64,000 nucleotides of DNA from Streptomyces malachitofuscus (lineage in GTDB: Bacteria > Actinomycetota > Actinomycetes > Streptomycetales > Streptomycetaceae). The position numbers and the translations under genes were made by a program. The stretch lies in NCBI RefSeq assembly GCF_014650055.1, contig NZ_BMUF01000003.1, forward strand, positions 550,335-614,334, written 5' to 3'. This document shows positions 58,377 to 64,000 of this stretch, one piece after another (within the stretch, counting starts at the first letter, position 1; each line of letters begins with the position of its first letter). A model generated the notes under the pieces. The model saw only the letters and a program-made list of their open reading frames with translations. It was not told the origin of the DNA and made no database searches.

Positions 58377-61043
58377 TCAGCTGCGCAAGGACCGTTCTGC
58401 AGCCCAGGTGTAACCCAGCTCTGCGAGGGCGGCCCGCTGATGGGCATCCAGCCGGTCACGCCTGGCCTTTTGGTTACTCAAGAACACACCCAGCCTGATC
58501 GCCGAACCGTCAGGCAGCTCCTCAATGTGTGCCCTCCCGACGATGGTTCTGCCTTCCCGCTGGATGTACTGGGTCAGGGCTGCCAGACCGCGTTGGAACG
58601 CGTGCTGCGCCTTGGTCGGGCGACCCTTCGTCGCACGCTTGGGCGCCGGGGCGGTTGCCAGCGTCTCAGCGGGCTGTACGCCCAGCACTGTCAACCGCTG
58701 CTGCTGTCCCTCGGAGAGCTCCACCCAACTGCGGCGTTGCCGCTGAAGCCATTTGCCGAGATCATCGCCCTCGTAGAGGACACCGGGTGCGATGTCGGGC
58801 ACGACTCCGCCGGGTTCGTCTTCGGCGAGGTGGGCGAGGTGGCGGTAGTGGCGTTGCCAGTCCAGTGGCCAGGGACAGTTCCAGTCGGGGTCGATCCCGG
58901 AGAGCTGTGCGCCCCGTGTCTGCGCCCGTTCGGGGTTCTTGCCGAGGCCGCCCTTACGCCTGAGATTCGCCAGTAGCTGACCGATGGGGACAGGCTTGCC
59001 GTCGGCGGGATCGTCCCACAGAGCGTCCTGCCTCGGGGCCATGTGCCCGTGCGCACGGTGGTACGAGCGCAACACCGCCAGCTTCGTCTCCCAGGCTTCT
59101 TCGCCGGGCTCCCAGACCATGCCGGCCTCCGGCGCGTCGAGCAGCTTCTTGCGCCGCTCCTCGAGCTCCTCGGCCCGCCGCGCCTTCCGCTGCTGGTGCA
59201 CCCACCGCCCCAGCGGAAAGGCCCTCGTGACGCCGACCTCGGTCTCCGTGTCGTAGGGAACGGCGTGCAGGCCGGTGATCCCGTGCTCCTTCCGCCACCG
59301 CAGCAGAGCCTGATAGCCCTCCAACCAGACCAGCGACTCCGGTCGGTAGACCCGGGTGCGCAAGAATGCGGCGATCGTGGCGGAATCACGCGGGGTGGAG
59401 AAGTGCAGCAGCGCTGACTCGACCGCACTGGTGTCGTCCTGCCCCTGGTCCTCGATCCCCTCGACGCCGCTGGTCCCGATGATCCGGCCGGTCTCGTCCC
59501 GCTGGATGTGGGTCTTGCGTTTGCCGCTGGTGAGGGCACGCGAGGCGAGCTGCTCCACGAGTCGTTCATCGTGCGAGCGCAGACCTTGGAGCACAGCGAC
59601 CAACCCCGCATACGAGGCGGAGGCGACCATGTCGGTGGGGTCCTCGCCGGGCTCGAGGAAGACGGGCACGATGATCCTGGCGACCTTCGTGGAGCCGTCC
59701 CGGTTGAGCCGGAGCGCCCGGCCGATGTTCTGCACGATCTCCACCTGCGAGCCGCGGGTGTCCGCGAAGCAGACGGCCTCGACTCCCCGCTCGCCGGTGA
59801 TGTCCACCCCTTCCCCAAGGACCCGGCAGCTCGCGAGGAAGGCGCGGTGGACCCGGCGTCCGGTCGCGTCGATGCCGTTCGCGAACTGGCGAAGGGCTTC
59901 GCGTCTTTCGGTGACGAGGTGGTCGCCGCACAGCCACGCCGCCCACACCCGCTCCGGCGGCACGTGCCGGCCGGCTTCCAGCTCGTACAGCTGGGCGCCG
60001 ATCGACGACACGGGCAGCTTGTCCGCGGCCGCCAAATCCTCGTCCGAGGCATCGCGCGCATACAGTTCGGCTGCGGTCTTCGGTAGCTTCTCCGCGAACG
60101 CGGCGGCTTCCTCGACCTTCTGGTGGAACGTCATGACCGTACGCAGGTTGTACGCCGCAGCGTGCTCCAGCAGTGCGGTCTGCAGGAGCGCCAGGCGCCG
60201 GCCCCGCTGTGCCTCCTCTGACTCTCCGAGGACGGGGGAGGGGTCGTGGATCTCGAGGACGTCGATCTCGAATCCAGCGAGGATTCCCCGCTCGACGGCC
60301 TCCGAGAGCCCCAGCTCGGCTAGCCAGGGACCGTACGTCTGAGATTCCTGCCCCATCGATGCCAGCTCCATCTCCATCCCGCCCGCGCCCTTCTGCGGGC
60401 GGGGGGAGGCGAGGATGCGTGGGGTGGCGGTGAGGTAGAGCCGGTAGTCGGCGGGGATGCGGGCGTTGTCGTGGATCGCCGCCCACGGCCTACCAAGATC
60501 ACCTGCGGTTGAGTGGGCTTCGTCCACGATGGCGAGGTCGAACGGGGCCATTTGCTGGCCGTAGAGCCGTTCCCCGCCTGCCAGGGCGGCTTCCAGCGGC
60601 CCGCGGACCGTCCGCTGGCCGGTCGGGTCTTCCGGGTCCTCGCGGTCCACGAGGGAGGCGTAGGTGGCGAACACGACCACGGGCCCGGTTCCGGCCCACA
60701 GCGCGAGCTGGATCGCATTCGTGGTGGTGCGCACCCCCAGCGCGCTGAGGACCGGGTCGTTCTCCAGCGAGCACACCGCCACCATCGGCACCCGATGCCC
60801 GACCGCACGCCACGCCTGGGCGGTCTGCGCGAGCAGGTCGAGGGTCGGCACGGTGACGAGGATCCGCCCGCCCGGGAAGCACTCCAGCGCGCTCGCGGCT
60901 GCCGTGATCGTCTTGCCCGATCCGGTGGCGGACACCAGCGTGCCCCGGGCCCCCTGCGCGGGCACAGAAAATCTTGCAAAGAATTTGACCCATTCCCGAA
61001 TACTCGTTTTCTGGGTCACCTGATGTTCCCGGAGGCTGATCAC
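58377..61043 (-). CDS. ttrA: Subtelomeric helicase with helicase-associated domains (TtrA-like)
   Basis: An 888-aa SF2 helicase from GTG 61043 (AAGG about 11 bases upstream). Walker A is SATGSGKT (38-45), motif II DEAH at 174-177 (IVDEAHS), motif III TATPR, and motif VI QNIGRALRLNRDG. The C-terminal third carries about four helicase-associated repeats (YQALLRWRKEHG, KLAVLRSYHRAHGH, HYRHLAHLAEDE, GLAALTQYIQREG). This design and a place near the DNA end match TtrA-type genes of Streptomyces chromosomes and linear plasmids, linked in the literature to conjugal transfer. The symbol is by similarity of layout. Confidence 0.86.
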   Translation of the reverse strand: MISLREHQVTQKTSIREWVKFFARFSVPAQGARGTLVSATGSGKTITAAASALECFPGGRILVTVPTLDLLAQTAQAWRAVGHRVPMVAVCSLENDPVLSALGVRTTTNAIQLALWAGTGPVVVFATYASLVDREDPEDPTGQRTVRGPLEAALAGGERLYGQQMAPFDLAIVDEAHSTAGDLGRPWAAIHDNARIPADYRLYLTATPRILASPRPQKGAGGMEMELASMGQESQTYGPWLAELGLSEAVERGILAGFEIDVLEIHDPSPVLGESEEAQRGRRLALLQTALLEHAAAYNLRTVMTFHQKVEEAAAFAEKLPKTAAELYARDASDEDLAAADKLPVSSIGAQLYELEAGRHVPPERVWAAWLCGDHLVTERREALRQFANGIDATGRRVHRAFLASCRVLGEGVDITGERGVEAVCFADTRGSQVEIVQNIGRALRLNRDGSTKVARIIVPVFLEPGEDPTDMVASASYAGLVAVLQGLRSHDERLVEQLASRALTSGKRKTHIQRDETGRIIGTSGVEGIEDQGQDDTSAVESALLHFSTPRDSATIAAFLRTRVYRPESLVWLEGYQALLRWRKEHGITGLHAVPYDTETEVGVTRAFPLGRWVHQQRKARRAEELEERRKKLLDAPEAGMVWEPGEEAWETKLAVLRSYHRAHGHMAPRQDALWDDPADGKPVPIGQLLANLRRKGGLGKNPERAQTRGAQLSGIDPDWNCPWPLDWQRHYRHLAHLAEDEPGGVVPDIAPGVLYEGDDLGKWLQRQRRSWVELSEGQQQRLTVLGVQPAETLATAPAPKRATKGRPTKAQHAFQRGLAALTQYIQREGRTIVGRAHIEELPDGSAIRLGVFLSNQKARRDRLDAHQRAALAELGYTWAAERSLRS

Positions 61044-61534
61044 AGATTTCGACCTTTCCTTTTTCCGGGCGGCATCAGGTTCTTCCACCACGTGCCCATG
61101 CCCGAAGAGACCGCGCCCCCGTCGGGGGCAGGAGCGGGGCAGGGGTACCTGTCGATCCCGCCGCGCGCGGGCAGCTCGTCCTCGAAGTCGCAGGCGGCTA
61201 CGGCCTTGAAGCCACCGTGCCACAGCGCTTCGAGCACGGCCGTGACGGCCTGCACCACCTCGGCAGGTGTCCCCTCGGAGGCCTCGCACTCCAGCACTGT
61301 CGGCCACTCGAGGAAGTCGAAGGGGTGGGCGTGCCGGCCGGTGGCGTAGTCGTTGGGCTCGCCTTCCACGCGCACCGGCCCGACGGTCAGCTCCGCACCG
61401 TCGTCCTCGACGAGGCCGAGGGCGTCTCGAAGCCGGGCCATGATCCGCGGGGCGGCCTCCGCGTCCACGGAGATCGAGGCGTCACTGTAAGGGGAGTCCG
61501 GGCCGAGGGGCGAAGGCCCGCGATCATTCGTCAC
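61040..61534 (-). CDS. Hypothetical 164-aa protein
   Basis: The GTG at 61534 has a GGGAGC site and overlaps the end of the ankyrin gene by 11 bases, suggesting coupling. The middle part (ASISVDAEAAPRIMARLRDALG, TVGPVRVEGEPNDYATG, DFLEWPTVLECEASEGTPAEVVQAVTAVLEALWHGG) looks like a small alpha/beta domain; this style is common in actinobacterial proteins of toxin-immunity type, but I cannot name it. The C-terminus is Gly/Pro/Lys-rich. Its stop overlaps the GTG of the helicase gene (61040-61043), so the three leftward genes appear linked. Confidence 0.6.
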   Translation of the reverse strand: MTNDRGPSPLGPDSPYSDASISVDAEAAPRIMARLRDALGLVEDDGAELTVGPVRVEGEPNDYATGRHAHPFDFLEWPTVLECEASEGTPAEVVQAVTAVLEALWHGGFKAVAACDFEDELPARGGIDRYPCPAPAPDGGAVSSGMGTWWKNLMPPGKRKGRNL

Positions 61535-61874
61535 GCGCGCTCCCTGGGGATTTGGCCGGGGTGAGGGCGAGGAAGCGCTGGAGCAGCCGCTGGGCCGGTT
61601 CGTGGTGGTAGTAATCGGCGATCTGCAGGGGAGCCTCGCCGTCGATAGCTGGCAGGCGTGGGTCGGCACCGTAGGCCAGCAGGATCGCCGTGGAGGCCGT
61701 GTTCAGCGGGTAGTTCGTCTGCACGTGGCCGTCGCCTTCCAGGTCGATCGCGTGAGTGAGCAGCGTGTGCCCGAAGCACACCTCGTCCGGGTCGGCCCCG
61801 GAGTCCAGCAGTATGGAGAGGGTCTCGTAGTCGCTCATCTCCACGGCCTTATGCGCGGGCGTCCACGACTCCAC
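61524..61874 (-). CDS. Ankyrin-repeat protein (duplicated unit, copy 1)
   Basis: A 116-aa ankyrin protein: WTPAHKAVEMSDYETLSILLDSGADPDEV, then TLLTHAIDLEGDG..., then AILLAYGADPRLPAIDGEAPLQIADYYHHEPAQRLLQRF, about three repeats. It probably binds another protein. It is one half of a tandem duplication with 61876-62274; in an alternative frame the left end of copy 2 reads straight into it (RGYSAEVESWTPAHKAVEM), so the ancestor was a single longer ankyrin protein. Confidence 0.75.
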   Translation of the reverse strand: MESWTPAHKAVEMSDYETLSILLDSGADPDEVCFGHTLLTHAIDLEGDGHVQTNYPLNTASTAILLAYGADPRLPAIDGEAPLQIADYYHHEPAQRLLQRFLALTPAKSPGSARDE

Positions 61875-62237
61875 CTCAGCGGAATACCCGCGACCACTTC
61901 CACGCCCACTCCATGGCGCTTCCTCCGGTGCGAGGAAGCGCTGGAGGAGCCGCTTGGCCGGTTCGTGGTTGTAGTAATCGGCGATCTGCAGTGGCGTCTC
62001 CCCGTTGGCAGACGGCAGGCGTGGGTCGGCTCCGTAGGCCAGCAGGATTGCCGTGCTGGCCGTGTGCAGGGGGCCCTGACTGCAGGTGGCTGTCCCCTTC
62101 CGAGTCGATCGCGTGAGTCAGCAGCGTGAGCTCGAAGCACACCTCGTCCGGGTCCGCCCCGGAGTCCAGGAGCATGGAGAGGGTCTCGTACTCATTGATC
62201 TCCACGGCCTGATGCGCCGGTGTCCACGGCTCCACCT
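61574..62237. repeat. Tandem duplication in the ankyrin locus
   Basis: 61574-61878 and 61932-62240 align along almost their whole length by eye, with many shared blocks of more than 20 bases and a 2-base length difference. They encode the two ankyrin units. Confidence 0.75.
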
Positions 62238-62274
62238 CAGGCCAGGAGCTAGGCCCCAGCGCATCGGGATCCAT
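61876..62274 (-). pseudogene. Ankyrin-repeat protein, copy 2, frameshifted
   Basis: The ATG at 62274 has a good GGAGGGGAAGGG site. The first 65 codons (WTPAHQAVEINEYETLSMLLDSGADPDEV...HAIDSEGDS) parallel copy 1. At about 62070-62085 two bases are missing relative to copy 1 and the frame is lost; in the corrected frame it continues HTASTAILLAYGADPRLPSANGETPLQIADYY. Repair would join copy 2 to copy 1 in one protein of about 245 aa. Confidence 0.72.
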
Positions 62275-62503
62275 AGTGCCCTTCCCCTCCACCGACCCTG
62301 CTGGGCCTTGGCTGTCAGGTCAGCGGACGGACCACGGGCCTAACGCGCCGAAGCTGAATGCGGCCCCGTCCTCTGCTACCGGGTGGCCCCACTTTGCGCC
62401 AATGCTACATGCTGCATCACATCGAGATGCGGACTCGCGGGGCCCCTCCGCAAAATCCCCTGCGACCCCGATGGTCATCGTGCATCGGGGTACACGGTGC
62501 CGC

Positions 62504-62800
62504 ATGGCACCGAAGACCGAACGCATCCAGTTCCTGCGGGCCGTGCGGCAACTGCGCCGTATCCGCTCCTTCTACACTGCGGCCATTCTGCTGTGGGCAG
62601 GGTTCGCCCTGTGGACCGGCTGGCAGGCCCCGGGGAGCCGACAGATGTGGGTGTCCGTTCTCCTCCTGGCCGTCTTCGCCGTACTGCTCGTCACCGCGAG
62701 CCTCGCCCTGCGGCGTCTCGCCGGTCCCGCAACGGGTCGGCCCGTGCACCATGCTGCCCCGCACAAGCTGCCGAGTACCCGCCGCCACGCCCACGCCTGA
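62504..62800 (+). CDS. Small two-helix membrane protein (subtelomeric, 1 of 4)
   Basis: A 98-aa protein, starting at ATG 62504 with only a weak site. A charged lead (RIQFLRAVRQLRRIRSF) precedes two helices (YTAAILLWAGFALWTGW and MWVSVLLLAVFAVLLVTASLALR) and a basic, His-rich tail. It is the first of four rightward genes for tiny membrane proteins between the ankyrin locus and the telomere. Function unknown. Confidence 0.6.
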   Translation: MAPKTERIQFLRAVRQLRRIRSFYTAAILLWAGFALWTGWQAPGSRQMWVSVLLLAVFAVLLVTASLALRRLAGPATGRPVHHAAPHKLPSTRRHAHA

Positions 62801-62864
62801 GGCACCATCAGGACGCGAGGCCAGGAATGAGGAGCTCTCCGTAACCGCTCCCAAGGAGTGCAAG

Positions 62865-63092
62865 ATGCAACGTTCTGGCTCTCGTGTCCCGCGGTCATGG
62901 GCCCAGCCGGGTAACCGGTGGGGACCATGGATCTACTGGCCGATGCTCTCTATCAGCATCGCCTTGTTAGCGTGGCGGGTGGTTGACGGTGAGAGCCCTG
63001 GCCCCATCGTCTTTGCGGCCGGCCAAGTCCTCGTATGGATCTGTCTCCTGGCCGCCAACCGCACTGCACGACGCAAGCAGGCGGCCCCTTGA
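62865..63092 (+). CDS. Small two-helix membrane protein (2 of 4)
   Basis: A 75-aa protein. The ATG at 62865 has a clear AAGGAG site 6 bases upstream. Helices are at about 23-40 (IYWPMLSISIALLAWRVV) and 48-65 (IVFAAGQVLVWICLLAA), with a basic tail RTARRKQ. Same general plan as its neighbours but no close sequence identity by eye. Confidence 0.65.
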   Translation: MQRSGSRVPRSWAQPGNRWGPWIYWPMLSISIALLAWRVVDGESPGPIVFAAGQVLVWICLLAANRTARRKQAAP

Positions 63093-63164
63093 ACCGGTTA
63101 CGCAGCTGCTCCGGGGGCGTGCTGCAGGCCGACTGTCCGGCATGCCTGCGGGCATGGGAAGACC

Positions 63165-63440
63165 ATGAGGATGCAGTGGAGGACTCGATATCCCCTTCCG
63201 GAGCGGACAGTCACACAGCTGCGACGTAGCCGTTGGGTCTTCGCAGGGTTCATGCTTCTCGAACCGTTCGCACTCGTCATGGCACTGACAGAGGACCACC
63301 GCAACGCCTGGACCGTCACCTGGACGGGGATCGGTACCGTCTTCTTCCCGCTCATGCTCCTGGGGACTCAGTACCAGCTCAAGAAGAACAGGCGGATCAC
63401 GCAAGCATTGAAGACGCCACCAACCACCCCTTCCCCGTAG
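63165..63440 (+). CDS. Small two-helix membrane protein (3 of 4)
   Basis: A 91-aa protein from ATG 63165 (GGAAGACC upstream) or ATG 63171. A basic lead with RTVTQLRRSRW precedes helices at about 24-41 (WVFAGFMLLEPFALVMAL) and 49-68 (TVTWTGIGTVFFPLMLLGTQ), then a basic and Pro/Thr tail. Function unknown. Confidence 0.62.
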   Translation: MRMQWRTRYPLPERTVTQLRRSRWVFAGFMLLEPFALVMALTEDHRNAWTVTWTGIGTVFFPLMLLGTQYQLKKNRRITQALKTPPTTPSP

Positions 63441-63492
63441 AGCCCGGGCCCGGTGCGGCGCTCGTTGGCTTGTTCTGGGGTAGCCGGATGCT

Positions 63493-63714
63493 ATGCGGAG
63501 ACGGGAGTGGTGGTCTCGGCGGTGGGTGCGCTGGACGGCTGTTGTGATGGTGTGGCTTGCCGCCTATGGGGCGGCCGCAGTGGTGTGGCGCGCCCTTACA
63601 GGCAAGACGTGGCTCGACGCGCTAGTCTTCGCTGTCCTTGTGACTGTGGTCAACGTGGTGGCGCAGTGGGTGGCGAGCCGGACCAGGAGGAAAGCGGCAG
63701 CGCGTGGCGACTGA
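63493..63714 (+). CDS. Small two-helix membrane protein (4 of 4), last gene before the end
   Basis: A 73-aa protein from ATG 63493 with a weak site. The Arg/Trp-rich lead RRREWWSRRWVRW is followed by helices at about 14-33 (TAVVMVWLAAYGAAAVVWRAL) and 40-61 (WLDALVFAVLVTVVNVVAQWVA) and a basic tail. It ends about 20 bases before the telomeric palindromes begin. Confidence 0.62.
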   Translation: MRRREWWSRRWVRWTAVVMVWLAAYGAAAVVWRALTGKTWLDALVFAVLVTVVNVVAQWVASRTRRKAAARGD

Positions 63715-63724
63715 GTGAGCTGGA

Positions 63725-64000
63725 GCCCCACCCCTCCCCTCTAGCTGCTCGGGCCGAAGGCCCGTTGGCCGACCCGCGCAGCGGGGCCGGCCCTTGGTGG
63801 CAGGAGCGCAGCGGAAGCCACCTCGCGGGGCCGCAGGCCCCGCAGCTCCGGGAGCGCAGCGGACGGAGCGTCACCCGCCTTGCGCAGCAAGGCGGGTGAG
63901 CTGATCGCGCTCCGCTCACGCGGAGCGTGAGCGCAAGACCCGCGCGCAGCGCGGGTGTTCGCTTGCCCATCGCGCAGCGATGGGGTACCCGCTCCGCGGG
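63725..64000. other. Right telomere of the linear replicon
   Basis: A run of hairpins with three-base GNA-type loops ends at the last base. Read toward the end: CGGGCC-GAA-GGCCCG (63750-63764), CCCGC-GCA-GCGGG (63773-63785), GCGGGGCC-GCA-GGCCCCGC (63825-63843), a 13-base stem with GCA loop (63871-63899), GCTCACGC-GGA-GCGTGAGC (63914-63932), ACCCGCGC-GCA-GCGCGGGT (63938-63956), CCCATCGC-GCA-GCGATGGG (63966-63984) and CCCGC-TCC-GCGGG (63988-64000). The complementary strand starts CCCGCGGAGCGGGTACCCC, the classical Streptomyces terminal sequence (palindrome I). This is the origin-distal end bound by Tpg and Tap. Confidence 0.95.

Noticed and set aside
63774..63900. Reading the end palindromes as transcription terminators
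   Set aside because: They form a continuous series with GNA loops to the last base and match the known Streptomyces telomere layout.
1..64000. CRISPR arrays, rRNA and tRNA genes
   Set aside because: No regularly spaced direct repeats of CRISPR type, no rRNA sequence and no cloverleaf with tRNA consensus boxes were noticed by eye; a dedicated scan would be needed for certainty about tRNAs.

Overview
The window is the right-hand end of a linear Streptomyces replicon, probably the chromosome. The evidence is GC-rich DNA with strongly GC-biased third codon positions, an adjacent tap-tpg pair (the telomere-associated protein and terminal protein that cap linear Streptomyces DNA), a TtrA-like subtelomeric helicase, and a last 250 or so bases made of GNA-loop palindromes that end in the canonical Streptomyces terminal hairpin. 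Position 64000 therefore looks like the physical DNA end.

Region 1 (0.06-22 kb) is an uncharacterised accessory island. A leftward set encodes a small unknown protein, a chymotrypsin-fold protease and a CHAP/lytic-transglycosylase cell-wall hydrolase. A rightward set encodes a subtilase with an overlapping I9-like inhibitor, an astacin metalloprotease, a YbaY-like protein, and then a very tight operon of a WD40-like propeller and three huge unassigned proteins (965, 827 and 1960 aa; the first has DUF6603 features). None of the hydrolases has a visible signal peptide. The island ends in a truncated gene and insertion-sequence debris.

Region 2 (23-39.7 kb) is metabolic and redox-related. It holds anhydro-MurNAc kinase with an MHS transporter, a GNAT enzyme, an azoreductase, a PAS-GAF-SpoIIE-HATPase regulator whose phosphatase motifs are degraded, an XdhC/PaoD maturation factor divergent from a PaoABC-type molybdenum aldehyde oxidoreductase, an SDR, a BBE-type flavoprotein with an LLM flavoenzyme, and a divergent HxlR regulator with a conserved N-terminal Cys.

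Region 3 (39.7-48.4 kb) is decaying DNA. It contains IS30, IS256 and DDE transposase fragments, secreted-protein genes with damaged ends, a frameshifted beta-helix gene, a second S1 protease beside a wrecked subtilase-type locus, and unknown genes.

Region 4 (48.4-64 kb) is the subtelomere: a dead tpg paralogue, intact tap-tpg, a sigma-like gene with a membrane partner, an IS21 element with a frameshifted istB, a small secreted protein, a degenerate Tn7-like tnsAB pair, the helicase, duplicated ankyrin genes, four tiny two-helix membrane proteins all pointing at the end, and the telomere.
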